Shown here one piece after another: positions 1-9,331 of a DNA stretch of 64,000 nt. The DNA is from VAZQ01 sp963725185. GTDB lineage: Bacteria; Pseudomonadota; Alphaproteobacteria; Rhizobiales; Xanthobacteraceae. Both the position numbers and the translations under genes were made by a program. Where the stretch lies: positions 434,001 to 498,000 of the forward strand of contig CAVRXO010000002.1 in NCBI GenBank assembly GCA_963725185.1, read 5' to 3'. The notes beneath the pieces were generated by a model. That model was not told the DNA's origin. It worked only from the letters and a program-made list of their open reading frames with translations, and made no database searches. Every line of letters starts with the position of its first letter. The first letter of the stretch is position 1.

Positions 1-1180
1 CCCGCGCATTGGCGACGATCATGATGTCGCGGTCGCCCTGCACCCGGGTGGCGATCGCCCATTCCACGTCCATGGGATCGAACACGTCGATGTCGTCGTC
101 GACCACCACGACATGCTTCAGGTCCATCACCGACAGCGCCGCCAGGAGTGCGTTCTTGGCCTCGCCCGGCTGCTTCTTGATCGAGATCACGGCGTGCCAG
201 AACGCGCAGCCGCCGAGCGTGACGTTGATGTCCTTGACGATGACGCCGGCGGTCTTGAGCGCCTGGCGGATGGCGGCATAGCGGGTCGGCGCCGCCAGCC
301 ACGTATTCTCCCACGGCATGTGCAGATTGTAGTAGATCGCATCCGACCGCATGGAGATGGCCTTGATGCGCACCAGCGGGTTCCAGTGCAACCCGCCCAT
401 CAGCCGCGTGAACTCGCCGAAGCGGCCCTCCGGCCAGGTCCAGCCGGTCGGCAAAATCTCCGCCTCCAGCACGATCTCGGCATCCGCGATATAGGGTAGA
501 TCGATGGTCTGGCACGGCGCCAGCTCGACCGGCGCGCCGCGCAAGCCGCCCGCGATCGCCATCTCGTCCATGCCCAAAGGCGCCCGATAGCCGGAGCCGG
601 TGATCTCGATCGGATGGGTGCCGATGCTGATCGAGATCGGCAGGGCACGGCCCTGGGCATAGGCGCGCTGCGCGAACATGCGCATATTGTTGGGCGTGAC
701 GATGTCGATGCCGGTGAGGTTCTTCTCCTTGACGATGAAGCGGTAGATGCCGCTGTTGATGCCGAATTCGGGGTCGCGCGCGATGACCACGCCGGCGGTG
801 ATCATGGGCCCGCCGTCATAGATCGAGGACATCGGGATCGGCAGCTTGTAGAGGTCGACGTCCCCGTCCAGGAGGACCACCTCGCGGGTGGGCGAGGTCT
901 TGAGGTATTTGGGCGGGATCGGGCGATCGATCGCCTGCTGCAGCTTGTCCTCGATCTCCCGATAGGTCTCGCAGCCGAGCGCCATGATGGCGCGCTCGCG
1001 CGAGCGGATGATGCCCGAGACCACCGGCATGTCGTAGCCGATGACGTTGTGGAAGAAGAGCGCGGTCTTGGCCTGGTCCACCAGGGTCGCGATATGGCGG
1101 ATATCCACAGGCTGATGCAGGTCGACGAGATCTCCGGTCTGCCGCAAGCGGTCGAGGAACTGACGGAAATTCTCCTGCAT
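1..1180 (-). CDS. UbiD family decarboxylase (C-terminus outside window)
   Basis: Reading leftward from the ATG at 1180 gives an open frame of 393 residues that leaves the window, starting MQENFRQFLDRLRQTGDLVD. The sequence is typical of UbiD-type decarboxylases, which use prenylated FMN to decarboxylate aromatic or unsaturated acids reversibly: an N-terminal substrate-side domain, then a central FMN-binding beta-barrel region (SIYDGGPMITAGVVIARDP, near residue 115). Family members are about 450-500 residues, so roughly the last fifth is missing. GGAG lies about 12 bases before the start. The next gene is divergent, and the downstream thioesterase and CoA ligase suggest carboxylic acid catabolism. 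The substrate cannot be told from sequence. Confidence 0.85.
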   Translation of the reverse strand, partial: MQENFRQFLDRLRQTGDLVDLHQPVDIRHIATLVDQAKTALFFHNVIGYDMPVVSGIIRSRERAIMALGCETYREIEDKLQQAIDRPIPPKYLKTSPTREVVLLDGDVDLYKLPIPMSSIYDGGPMITAGVVIARDPEFGINSGIYRFIVKEKNLTGIDIVTPNNMRMFAQRAYAQGRALPISISIGTHPIEITGSGYRAPLGMDEMAIAGGLRGAPVELAPCQTIDLPYIADAEIVLEAEILPTGWTWPEGRFGEFTRLMGGLHWNPLVRIKAISMRSDAIYYNLHMPWENTWLAAPTRYAAIRQALKTAGVIVKDINVTLGGCAFWHAVISIKKQPGEAKNALLAALSVMDLKHVVVVDDDIDVFDPMDVEWAIATRVQGDRDIMIVANAR

Positions 1181-1274
1181 TCGTGATCTCCGAAAGGCGC
1201 CGGGTGAGAGTTGTTGGGGGGCTTGCCATAAGCTACTGAGATCGGGCCGCAACAGCAATCCGGGTGGAAACGCC

Positions 1275-2384
1275 GTGACAGCCGACAAGATGGCCGACAA
1301 GACCATGTCCGAACGGACCCTACACGACGGGACCATACAGGACGGAACCATCCCCGCCAGGACCATGTCCGCCAGGACCATGCGGGCGCTGGTTCTGCGC
1401 CGGCATGGCACCCGCGACGACCTCGAGCTGGTCGAGGACTACCCGGCTCCCCGGGTGACGAACGGCCATGTGGTGATCCGGGTGCGGGCTTCCTCGTTCA
1501 ACTATCACGATGTGTTCACCGTCTCCGGCATGCCGGGCATCAAGGTGCCGCTGCCGGTGATCATCGGCCTCGACATGGCGGGCGAGGTCGCCGAGGTGGG
1601 CGAAGGCGTCACCGGCTGGAAGCCGGGCGACCGGGTGCTGGTCAATCCGGTCAACAAGAGGAAGGGCCTGATGGGCGAGATGCTCGACGGCGGCATGGCG
1701 GAATATTGCCTGGTCGCCGCCGATCAGTTGGTCGCCATGCCGGCCGGCGTCAGCTTCGAGCAGGCGGCCTCGCTGCCGGTCGCCTACGGCACCGCGCACC
1801 GGATGCTGATCACCCACCAGACGGTAAAATCGGGCGAGCGCGTGCTGATCCTGGGCGCCAGCGGCGGCGTCGGCACCGGCTGCGTGATCCTGGCGAAGCT
1901 TTTGGGCGCGCAGGTCATCGCCTGCACCAGTGGGGACGAAAAGGCGCGACGGTTGCGCGAGCTCGGCGCCGACGAGGTGATCAACTACCGCGAGGTCGAT
2001 TTCTCCAAATGGGCGGTCGAGAAATACGGCAAACCGCAGCGCCGCTCCTACGAGGGCGGCGTCGACGTGGTGGTCAACTTCACCGGCGGCGATACCTGGC
2101 ACCCCTCGCTGCGCTGCCTCAAGCGCGGCGGCAAGCTCCTGGTATGCGGAGCAACCGCCGGCTACGACCCACCGGAGGATCTGCGTTACGTATGGAGCTT
2201 CGAACTCAAGATCATCGGCTCCAACAGCTTCTACGATGAGGATCTCAAAGGCCTGATGGCGCTCATTGCGGAGGGCAAGATCAAGCCGGTGATCGACAAG
2301 GTGCTCCCGCTCGATGAGGCCAAGGAAGGCCTGCGCCTGATCCAGGACCGCGAGGTGATCGGCAAGGTGGTGGTCACGCCGTGA
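1275..2384 (+). CDS. MDR-family (zinc-type alcohol dehydrogenase/quinone reductase-like) oxidoreductase
   Basis: A medium-chain dehydrogenase/reductase of 369 residues from GTG 1275, or 334 from the Met at 1380 (MRALVLRRHG), where family similarity begins. A GroES-like catalytic domain (HVVIRVRASSFNYHD, KPGDRVLVNP) is followed by a Rossmann domain with ILGASGGVGTGCVILAKLLG for NAD(P) binding. The first 35 codons are low-complexity repeats of T-M-S/A-R and D-G-T-I units with several in-frame ATGs, so the true start is uncertain. GGTGGAAA before 1275 is the only plausible ribosome site found. It lies 22 bases before the thioesterase gene and is probably co-transcribed with it. Likely an NADPH-dependent reductase; substrate unknown. 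Confidence 0.85.
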   Translation: MTADKMADKTMSERTLHDGTIQDGTIPARTMSARTMRALVLRRHGTRDDLELVEDYPAPRVTNGHVVIRVRASSFNYHDVFTVSGMPGIKVPLPVIIGLDMAGEVAEVGEGVTGWKPGDRVLVNPVNKRKGLMGEMLDGGMAEYCLVAADQLVAMPAGVSFEQAASLPVAYGTAHRMLITHQTVKSGERVLILGASGGVGTGCVILAKLLGAQVIACTSGDEKARRLRELGADEVINYREVDFSKWAVEKYGKPQRRSYEGGVDVVVNFTGGDTWHPSLRCLKRGGKLLVCGATAGYDPPEDLRYVWSFELKIIGSNSFYDEDLKGLMALIAEGKIKPVIDKVLPLDEAKEGLRLIQDREVIGKVVVTP

Positions 2385-2406
2385 CAGAGCCGCAGGAGCA
2401 GAGCCG

Positions 2407-2826
2407 ATGAGCGAAGATCTGACCGTCGAACGCGTGCAGGAGCTCATCAGCCGGGCGCCCTATCATCAGTGGCTGGGGCTCAGGGTCGTGGCGGTGCACG
2501 AGGACGGGATCGAGCTCATCGCCACCTGGCGCGAGGAATGGGTGGTCAACCCGGACCGGCGCTATACCCATGGCGGCGTGCTGGCGGCCTTGATCGATCT
2601 CGCCGCCGATTGGGCGATGGTGCGCAAGACCGGCCGCGGCGTGCCGACCGTCGATCTGCGGATCGACTATCACGCTGCCGCCATGCCGGGCGACCTGACC
2701 GCGCGCGGCAAGGTGATCCGGTTCGGCGGCCAGTTCTCGACCGCCGAGGCGCAGGTGCTCGATGCTTCCGGCAAGCTCCTCGCCAGCGGGCGGGGCACCT
2801 ATTTCACGGCCCCGCCGAAGGCCTGA
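2407..2826 (+). CDS. PaaI-type hotdog-fold thioesterase
   Basis: 139 residues, the normal length of a single hotdog domain. The family core is visible at about residues 40-70 (VNPDRRYTHGGVLAALIDLA), where the HGG turn and the following helix form the acyl-CoA site, and again at DLRIDYHAAAMPGDLTARGK. Members hydrolyse aryl- or acyl-CoA thioesters, often rescuing CoA from dead-end intermediates. It follows the MDR gene by 22 bases and precedes the CoA ligase by 11, so the three look like one operon in which a ligase forms and a thioesterase removes the same CoA thioester. Function is inferred from family and context. Confidence 0.85.
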   Translation: MSEDLTVERVQELISRAPYHQWLGLRVVAVHEDGIELIATWREEWVVNPDRRYTHGGVLAALIDLAADWAMVRKTGRGVPTVDLRIDYHAAAMPGDLTARGKVIRFGGQFSTAEAQVLDASGKLLASGRGTYFTAPPKA

Positions 2827-2837
2827 TCGGCGCTTCG

Positions 2838-4349
2838 ATGGCACGCTTCCAAAATCTCGGCGACCTGATCTGTTGCGATCGCGACCTGGGCAAGCTTGCG
2901 ATCATCGATCTCGGCGGCGAGCGCGGCGAACGCACATACAGCTACGATGATCTCGACGCCTTTGCGAACGGCGTCGCCCGCAGCCTGCTGGAGCGCGGGC
3001 TCAAGCGCGGCGAGCGGGTCGCGATCCTGTCCGCCAATCGGGCGGAATATCTGTTCGCCTACTATGGGATCATGCGCGCCGGCCTGGTGGCGGTGCCGAT
3101 CAACTTCAAGTTTCCGCGCGAGACCATCGCCTTCATCCTGCGCGATTGCGGCGCCAAGCTCGTCTTTTGCGATTCCGCGCGCGGCGCCGATTGCGACCGC
3201 GAAGTCCCCTGCGTCCGGTTCGGCATGGAGGGCACGGATGGGTTCGAGCGCTTCCTCGACCTCGGACGCTTCGCAGCGGTGACGCCGGCCGCGGACGAGC
3301 CGGCGATGATCCTCTATACCTCCGGCTCGACCGGAACGCCGAAAGGCGTGGTGCTCTCGCATCAAGGCCATATCTGGGTGGTCGAGACGCGGCTCGCGGG
3401 GCAGGATCTTTCGCGCCACCGTTATCTGGTCGCGGCGCCGCTCTATCACATGAATGCGCTGGCGCTGAGCAAGCTCGCCTGCGCGGCGCACGCCACCATC
3501 GTGCTGCTGCCGCAGTTCAACGCGCGCGCCTATATCGGGGCGACGCAGCGCTATCGCTGTACCTGGCTTACCGCGGTGCCGCCGATGATCGCCATGATGC
3601 TGCGCGAGCAGGAGCTGCTTGCGCGAAGCGATCTTTCGAGCGTCGAGTTCATGCGCATGGGCTCGGCGCCGGTCAGCGCGAGCCTGATGGCGGCCATCCG
3701 GCAGGCGCTACCGCAGGCTTCGGTCACCAATGCGTATGGGACCACCGAGGCCGGCCCGGTGGTGTTCGGCCTGCATCCGCAGGGAATTCCGCAGCCCGAG
3801 CTTTCGGTCGGATACCCGCATCGCCAAGTGCGGCTGCGCCTGGTCGACAGCGAGAATCGCGATACGGACCAGGGCGTGCTGGAGATGAAATGCCCCGCCG
3901 TCATGCTGGGCTACCACAATCGGCCGGATGTCCCCTCTCCACTCACCGCGGACGGCTATTACGTGACGGGCGACGTGTTCCGGCGCGACGCCCAGGGCTT
4001 TCACTACTTCGTCGGCCGCACCGACGACATGTTCGTATCGGGCGGCGAGAACATCTATCCGACCGACATCGAGCGCATGCTTGAGCGCCATCCCGATGTC
4101 GCGCAGGCTTGCGTGGTGCCGATCGCGGACGAAATCAAGGGACAGAAGCCGGTGGCTTTCGTGCTGCGCAAGCCCGGCCGAGCGCCGAGCGACGACGACA
4201 TTAAGCGCTTCGCGCTCGCAAATGCGCCCGCCTACCAGCATCCGCGCTTCGTCTGGTTTCTGGACGAGCTGCCGCTGGCCTCCACCAACAAGGTCGACCG
4301 CAACGCCCTGCATACGCTGGCCGAAGAGCGCGTCGGCGGCCGGCCGTGA
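2838..4349 (+). CDS. AMP-dependent acyl-CoA synthetase/ligase
   Basis: 503 residues from ATG 2838; the longer open frame extending upstream overlaps the thioesterase and was rejected. ANL-superfamily motifs are clear: the P-loop MILYTSGSTGTPKGVVLSH at about 157-175, NAYGTTEAGPVVFG near 297, the hinge region YVTGDVFRRD near 375, GRTDDMFVSGGENIYP near 393, and the C-terminal catalytic lysine in STNKVDR near 484. It would activate a carboxylic acid with ATP and CoA in the cytoplasm. The UbiD gene, thioesterase and glyoxalase-like gene around it suggest an aromatic or branched acid, but no substrate can be read from the sequence. Confidence 0.9.
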   Translation: MARFQNLGDLICCDRDLGKLAIIDLGGERGERTYSYDDLDAFANGVARSLLERGLKRGERVAILSANRAEYLFAYYGIMRAGLVAVPINFKFPRETIAFILRDCGAKLVFCDSARGADCDREVPCVRFGMEGTDGFERFLDLGRFAAVTPAADEPAMILYTSGSTGTPKGVVLSHQGHIWVVETRLAGQDLSRHRYLVAAPLYHMNALALSKLACAAHATIVLLPQFNARAYIGATQRYRCTWLTAVPPMIAMMLREQELLARSDLSSVEFMRMGSAPVSASLMAAIRQALPQASVTNAYGTTEAGPVVFGLHPQGIPQPELSVGYPHRQVRLRLVDSENRDTDQGVLEMKCPAVMLGYHNRPDVPSPLTADGYYVTGDVFRRDAQGFHYFVGRTDDMFVSGGENIYPTDIERMLERHPDVAQACVVPIADEIKGQKPVAFVLRKPGRAPSDDDIKRFALANAPAYQHPRFVWFLDELPLASTNKVDRNALHTLAEERVGGRP

Positions 4350-4358
4350 GGATGCATC

Positions 4359-5285
4359 GTGGCTGAATCCGCGCGGGTGGACCGCCAGCTCCCATTGGGC
4401 GAGGAGATCTTTCTCGACCACGTCGGCCATTTCGTGCGCGACCCGCAGGCCGCCAGCCGGGCGCTGGCGCGGGCCGGCTTCGCCCCCACGCCGATGTCGG
4501 TGCAGGCCCAGCCGGATTCGATGGGTGCGCCGCGCCTCACCGGAACCGGCAACGTCACCGCCATGCTCACGCGCGGCTATGTCGAGATACTGTTCAAGAC
4601 GGCGGACACGCCGCTCGGCCAGGAGCTCGACGCCGCCATGTCGCGTTACCCGGGCATCCATCTGGCGGCCTTTGCGGTTGCGGATGCCGCAGGCGCGCAT
4701 CAGCGCCTGCGCGAGAGCGGTTTTCGGATGCGTCCGCTGGTCGACATGCAGCGCCCGGTCGAGACGATGGGGAAGCAGGGAATCGCCGCCTTTACGGTAG
4801 CGCGTCTGGAGCCGGGCGAGATGCCGGAGGGTCGCATCCAGCTTCTCACTCACCGGACCGAGCAGGTAGTTTGGCAGCCGCGCTGGCTCTCGCATCCCAA
4901 CGGCGCGCTCGGCCTGACGAGCGTCGTGATCGCAGTCAGCGACCTGAACGAGGCGGCTCGACGCTTCGAACGTCTCACCGGCCGCCGCGCGCGCGCATCG
5001 TCCCTTGCGCAGTCCTTCGATCTCGATCGCGGGAACGTGGAGCTGGTGACGGCTTCGACGTTCGCGGTCATATGCCCGCAAATCCCGATTCCATCGCTGC
5101 CTTTCATCGGTGCCTATGGAATAGAGGTGAGATCGCTGGAGACCACGGAGCGTAGCTTGAGGAAGGGCGGGCTCGCGGTTCAGCGGCGCGGCGGCCGATG
5201 CTTGATCGCCGCCTTTCCGGCCGAGCTCGGATGCGGGGCTTGGCTGTTCACTTGCCCCAGCGACGCCAGCGCCGATCCGAGATGA
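4359..5285 (+). CDS. Glyoxalase-like (VOC superfamily) protein
   Basis: 308 residues from a GTG at 4359, with GAGG overlapping the stop of the ligase gene, so translation is probably coupled. The N-terminal half resembles the Glyoxalase_3-type VOC domain (LDHVGHFVRDPQAASRALAR near residue 19, and an HLAAFAVADAAGA strand near 105); a second VOC-like module starts near residue 188 (LTSVVIAVSDLNEAARRFER). VOC proteins use paired beta-alpha-beta-beta-beta units to hold a metal and act as lyases, isomerases or dioxygenases. It is the last gene of the putative ligase operon and overlaps the convergent oxidoreductase by 38 bases at the 3' ends. Confidence 0.75.
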   Translation: MAESARVDRQLPLGEEIFLDHVGHFVRDPQAASRALARAGFAPTPMSVQAQPDSMGAPRLTGTGNVTAMLTRGYVEILFKTADTPLGQELDAAMSRYPGIHLAAFAVADAAGAHQRLRESGFRMRPLVDMQRPVETMGKQGIAAFTVARLEPGEMPEGRIQLLTHRTEQVVWQPRWLSHPNGALGLTSVVIAVSDLNEAARRFERLTGRRARASSLAQSFDLDRGNVELVTASTFAVICPQIPIPSLPFIGAYGIEVRSLETTERSLRKGGLAVQRRGGRCLIAAFPAELGCGAWLFTCPSDASADPR

Positions 5286-6873
5286 TGGCGCGCGCCGCGT
5301 TGTGGCCGGGTGCGCCGGTGACGCCGCCGCCCGGGTGAGCGCCCGCGCCGCAGTGATAGAGGCCCTTGAGCGGCCCCCGATAGTCGGCATAGCCGAGCGC
5401 CGGTCGCGCCCAGAACAGCTGATCGAGCGACAAGGCGCCGTGGAAGATGTCGCCGCCGGTAAGCCCGAAGATCTGCTCCAGATCCAAGGGGCTGAGCGCC
5501 GCGCGGCCGATGACGCTCGCCTTGAAGCCCGGCGCATAGCGCTCGACCGTATCGATCATCAAATCGGCGACCTCTTCGCGCCGTTCGTCCCAGGAACGCC
5601 CATCGGGCAATTGCGGCGCCACATGCTGGCAGAACAGGCTCGCCACGTGCGCGCCCGGCGGCGCCAAGGTGGCATCCAGGGTCGAAGGGATCAGCATCTC
5701 GATGATCGGCTCGCGGCTCACCCCGTGCAGCCGGGCGTCGCAATAGGCACGATCCATATAGGCGAGGCTCGGCGCCAGGATGATCCCGGCGGTGTGGTGG
5801 TCGGCCGGCTCGCTGCCAGGCAGCGCCGTGAAGCTCGGCAATTTCGACAGGGCGACGTTCATCCGGAACGTGCCCGAGCCGCAGCGCCATTGGCGCATGC
5901 GCTGCAGAAAGGCGGGCTCGAGCGCGTCGCCCGGAACCATTTCGGTGTAGAGGAGCTTCGGGTTCACATTGGCCGCGACTGCCGCGGCGCGAATGGTTCG
6001 CCCGTCCGCAAGAGCCACTCCCTGCACCCGTCCGTTCTCGACCAGCACCTCGCGGACCGGCGCATCGGTCTCGATGTCGACGCCATAGCCGCGGGCGGCG
6101 CGCGCCATGGCCTGCGTGATGGCACCCATGCCGCCGATCGCATGTCCCCAGGTCCGCTTCTTCCCGTTCACCTCGCCGAAGGCGTGATGCAACAGCACAT
6201 AGGCGGTGCCCGGCGTGTACGGGCTGGCATAGTTCCCCACGATCGAATCGAAGCCGAACCAGGCCTTCACCAGCTCGCTTTCAAACCAGCCGTCGAGATA
6301 TTCGCCTGCCGATTTGGTGAACAGATCGAAGAGAGTGCGCAGATTTTCCGTGGAAAGGCCGCGAAGCCGGTTGCCCAAGCGCCCGGCTTTCAATATTTCA
6401 CGCAAGGTTTGCAGGTTGAAGCCGCGCCTGAGATTGGGCGGCGCTTGCAGGACGAGCTCGCGCAGCAGATCGGCGTTGGCGTCGAGCTCCCGGCAGAAGG
6501 CGCCGTAGCGGGCGGCGTCGGCGGAGCTGAACTTGGCGATGTTGCCCTCGGTGCGCCCTTCGGCCGCCAAAAGGTAGCCGCCATCCGGCGTGGGGAGGAA
6601 GTTCTGGGCGCGACGCTCGACAATCTTCAGTCCATGATCGAACAGATGAAGATCCGCGATGATCTTGGGATTGAGCAGGCTCACCGTGTAGGCGGCGACC
6701 GAGTTGCGGAAGCCCGGGTGGAACTCCTGCGTGACCGCCGCTCCGCCCACCACCGCGCGGCGCTCGACCACCTTGACGGCGAGCCCGGCCATGGCGAGAT
6801 AGCCGGCGCAGGCCAATCCGTTGTGGCCCGCCCCGATGATGACGACATCGTAGGTCTGCATCGAAGCCGTCAT
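5248..6873 (-). CDS. Phytoene-desaturase-like NAD(P)/FAD oxidoreductase (PYROXD2 type)
   Basis: 541 residues if started at MTASMQTYDVV (6873; the Met at 6861 is equally possible). An upstream extension to 7026 would run through the divergent SET gene and has no family similarity. The N-terminal dinucleotide fold VVIIGAGHNGLACAGYLAMA binds FAD; the C-terminus carries the second FAD-contact segment (YHCGAGAHPGGGVTGAPGHN near 500). This bacterial family is related to CrtI carotenoid desaturases and human PYROXD2, and its substrates are mostly unknown. Convergent with the VOC gene, divergent from the SET gene. Confidence 0.85.
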   Translation of the reverse strand: MTASMQTYDVVIIGAGHNGLACAGYLAMAGLAVKVVERRAVVGGAAVTQEFHPGFRNSVAAYTVSLLNPKIIADLHLFDHGLKIVERRAQNFLPTPDGGYLLAAEGRTEGNIAKFSSADAARYGAFCRELDANADLLRELVLQAPPNLRRGFNLQTLREILKAGRLGNRLRGLSTENLRTLFDLFTKSAGEYLDGWFESELVKAWFGFDSIVGNYASPYTPGTAYVLLHHAFGEVNGKKRTWGHAIGGMGAITQAMARAARGYGVDIETDAPVREVLVENGRVQGVALADGRTIRAAAVAANVNPKLLYTEMVPGDALEPAFLQRMRQWRCGSGTFRMNVALSKLPSFTALPGSEPADHHTAGIILAPSLAYMDRAYCDARLHGVSREPIIEMLIPSTLDATLAPPGAHVASLFCQHVAPQLPDGRSWDERREEVADLMIDTVERYAPGFKASVIGRAALSPLDLEQIFGLTGGDIFHGALSLDQLFWARPALGYADYRGPLKGLYHCGAGAHPGGGVTGAPGHNAARAIISDRRWRRWGK

Positions 6874-6925
6874 TTGCCGGGCGTGACCCGCGGATCGTCG
6901 GTCATCATGGACGTATCCTAATCTC

Positions 6926-7399
6926 ATGGCTGCGCGATTGTCACGGTCGTCTCCGGTTCGCATCGGCCGATCCTTGGCCGGGCTCGGCATGTTCGCCTGC
7001 GCGCCGATCAAGAAGGGGCAGTTCATCGCCCGCTACAGCGGGCGCAAGATCGATACCGACCAGGCCGACGAGCTCAACAACAAGTACCTGTTCGAGATCA
7101 ATACGCGCTGGACCATCGATGGCTCCAGCCGCAAAAACATCGCGCGCTACATCAACCATTCCTGCCGGCCGAACGCGGAGCCCTATTTCGTCAAGCACGT
7201 GATCAAAATCCGCGCGATCAAGAACATCAAGCCCGACGAGGAGATCACCTACAATTACGGCCGCGGCTATTTCGACTGCTTCATCAAGGCGGTGGGCTGC
7301 AAATGCATCGCCTGCCGCAAGAAGAAGGCGAAGGCCCGCGCCGAGCGGCGCAATAGCCTGGCCAGAGAAAGGAAGCGCGCGGCGAGCGCGCGGAAGTGA
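6926..7399 (+). CDS. SET-domain protein lysine methyltransferase
   Basis: 157 residues forming almost only a SET domain. Key pieces: GRSLAGLGMFACAPIKKGQF (SET-N, residues 14-33), the AdoMet pocket motif RYINHSCRPN (74-83), the EEITYNYG strand with the catalytic tyrosine (105-112), and a post-SET cysteine cluster C125, C127, C130. The last 25 residues are Lys/Arg rich. SET enzymes methylate protein lysines with AdoMet; bacterial short forms occur in rhizobia and relatives and may modify ribosomal or DNA-binding proteins. Its start lies 52 bases from the divergent oxidoreductase start. Target protein unknown. Confidence 0.85.
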   Translation: MAARLSRSSPVRIGRSLAGLGMFACAPIKKGQFIARYSGRKIDTDQADELNNKYLFEINTRWTIDGSSRKNIARYINHSCRPNAEPYFVKHVIKIRAIKNIKPDEEITYNYGRGYFDCFIKAVGCKCIACRKKKAKARAERRNSLARERKRAASARK

Positions 7400-7436
7400 A
7401 CCGCGGTTTCGCTCATTTGGTCAGGAACGCAGGGCG

Positions 7437-7690
7437 TTTCACTCCTTCTCCCATCCCAAGTCGGGCCTGCCCGACTTCGCCACTAAAAGTGGGCGAGGGA
7501 GCCAACCGCAGTGCCCACCTCACGTGCGGGCGTTCTTGGAGTTAGGGACGCAGTGCCTTTCACTCCTTCTCCCCATGGGGGAGAAGGGCGGGATGAGGGG
7601 GCTCGGGCGGTGCGATACGGAAATATCGTAACCCCCTCACCCCGCCCTCTCCCCTTCGGGGCGAGGGAGTCAACCGCGGTGGCCACCTAA
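7437..7690. repeat. Tandem pair of GC-rich palindromic intergenic elements
   Basis: Between the SET gene and the PrpD gene there is no coding sequence. The stretch holds two related units, each beginning TTTCACTCCTTCTCCC and ending GAGGGAG(T/C)CAACCGC(A/G)GTG (G/C) CCACCT. The second unit contains a near-perfect palindrome (CCTTCTCCCC / GGGGGAGAAGG, 7565-7587) and a wider inverted repeat, AGGGCGGGATGAGGGGG against CCCCCTCACCCCGCCCT. Dispersed elements of this kind are common in rhizobial genomes. Confidence 0.7.
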
Positions 7691-7784
7691 CAATGCGACT
7701 GGAATCCATCAGGTCGGATGGGGGTCACGCAACAAACTGGATCTGCAGCGAGACAGGACTCCCCACCCGGCGCCTCCGGCGCCA

Positions 7785-7807
7785 CCCTCCCCCTTTCAGG
7801 GGGAGGG
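7785..7807. repeat. Perfect GC hairpin downstream of the PrpD gene
   Basis: CCCTCCCCC, a 5-base loop, then GGGGGAGGG. It lies 79 bases past the stop of the PrpD gene at 7886 and could act as a transcription barrier, though there is no U-tract. A similar C-rich/G-rich arm pair occurs at 24781-24815. Confidence 0.5.
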
Positions 7808-7885
7808 AAGAGGCACGGCCGTGCCAAACGACAAAATTCAGAATTTAGATACCGAAGGCTCTGCCTTCGCGGGGGAGGCTTTTTC

Positions 7886-9232
7886 CTACGCGCCGAGCCA
7901 TTCCAGGCTGTCTTCCTCCTCGAGATTCTGCAGCCGCTCGAACATGCGCTCGGCAGCGGCCTGCTTGCGGGTCAGCATGAGGAACTTCTCGCGCATGGCG
8001 GTCCGGTCGAACGGCCGTGCCGGCGCTCCCATGAACGCCTCGACGCGGCGGCTGAGCTCGCGCCCATCCGCCGTCGTGATGGTGACAGTGCTTGGCACAT
8101 CGCCGTGACCCGCATGGCCGGTAGCCGGACGCACGGTGACGCGCCGGCACAAGGAGCGGATGGCGGGATCGTTGAGCGCATCCTCGCCGAACGAGGCCGG
8201 ATCGCGCGGATCGCGGTAGAGCGCGAGTGCGACGCAGAACGGGGCACTGTACTGCGACATCATGACGTCGGCGGGCTCCGGAATGTTGTTGACCTCGGCC
8301 ATCCGCTTCTCGCCCACCACCGTCACGGCCTTGACGTCGTCGCCGCCGATGCCGTGCTCGGCGCGCAGCTCCTGCACCGCCTGAACTGCCCGCTGCGCCG
8401 TGATATGACAAGCATAGCGCTTGAGGCAGATGTTGAGGGTCGCGTAATCGCGGCCGAGGCCGCGCGTGAGTTGCGCGAGGTCGAAATCGCGGCAGAAGAC
8501 GCGCAGGAATCCGGCCTCGCCTTCGAGCACGCTGCTCGGGCCGGTGAAGCCGCCGTGGGCGAGGTTCGCCGCCAGCACGCCCGCCTCGCAGGCGTGCCCG
8601 ATATGGAGCCGCTTCACCATGGCTCCGCTACCGGAACGCGCGAATTCCATTAGGCCGCCGCAGAGCGAACCCGCAATGCCGAGCGCGTTGGTCATTGCGG
8701 CCGCGTCGAGCTTGAGGAACCGGCCGGCCGCGATCGCGGCCCCGAAGGGACCGGTGGTGCCGGGCGCATGGAAGCCGTTCGCCTCGTTGTTGTGCTTGGT
8801 CGCCCAGCCGATCCGGATCATCACCTCGGCGCCCGCCACCACGGCAGCCAAGAGATCGCGACCGCTGCCGCCCTGGTCCTGGGCCATGGCGAGACCGGGC
8901 GGCAGCAGCGTCGCGCCGCCGTGGACGCCGGCGCCCGGATTGATGACCACATTGTCGAGCTCGAAGGCGTGGGACAGCGTACCGTTGGCGAGCGCGGCCA
9001 TGGGCGGCTGGGCGCAAGCCCCATTGGCGCCGAGAATCCGGCTCTTGCCGCCCGGACCCATGCGCTGCGCGTAGCCGACGACGGATCCGCTCCAAGGGAT
9101 CGTGTTCCCGTAGATGATGGCGGCGGCCGTATCGATGATGCAATCCTTGGCGCGCGCAACGACCTCGGCGGGCAGGTCCTCGAAGCGCAGGTTGGCGGCG
9201 TATTGGGCGAGCTCAATCGTTTCGTGCGACAA
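7886..9232 (-). CDS. MmgE/PrpD family protein
   Basis: 448 residues, the usual family length. PrpD-fold signatures include the N-terminal helical region (AKDCIIDTAAAIIYGNTIPW), ALANGTLSHAFELDNVVINP near 80 and KRLHIGHACEAGVLAANLA near 207. The family includes 2-methylcitrate dehydratase and cis-aconitate decarboxylase-like enzymes, plus many members of unknown substrate. It stands alone on the minus strand, divergent from the Bug-type binding protein at 9332. A second family member lies at 50721, also beside a Bug gene, which suggests both belong to carboxylic acid uptake and use. Confidence 0.85.
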   Translation of the reverse strand: MSHETIELAQYAANLRFEDLPAEVVARAKDCIIDTAAAIIYGNTIPWSGSVVGYAQRMGPGGKSRILGANGACAQPPMAALANGTLSHAFELDNVVINPGAGVHGGATLLPPGLAMAQDQGGSGRDLLAAVVAGAEVMIRIGWATKHNNEANGFHAPGTTGPFGAAIAAGRFLKLDAAAMTNALGIAGSLCGGLMEFARSGSGAMVKRLHIGHACEAGVLAANLAHGGFTGPSSVLEGEAGFLRVFCRDFDLAQLTRGLGRDYATLNICLKRYACHITAQRAVQAVQELRAEHGIGGDDVKAVTVVGEKRMAEVNNIPEPADVMMSQYSAPFCVALALYRDPRDPASFGEDALNDPAIRSLCRRVTVRPATGHAGHGDVPSTVTITTADGRELSRRVEAFMGAPARPFDRTAMREKFLMLTRKQAAAERMFERLQNLEEEDSLEWLGA

Positions 9233-9331
9233 GGCGCGTTTATCTCCCGGGCTGGATGATCGATCGGGGGGAACTGCGATGCGGGGCTTTTACAACTAAG
9301 GCATATCCTGCAGACTTGGAAGGGGAACGCC

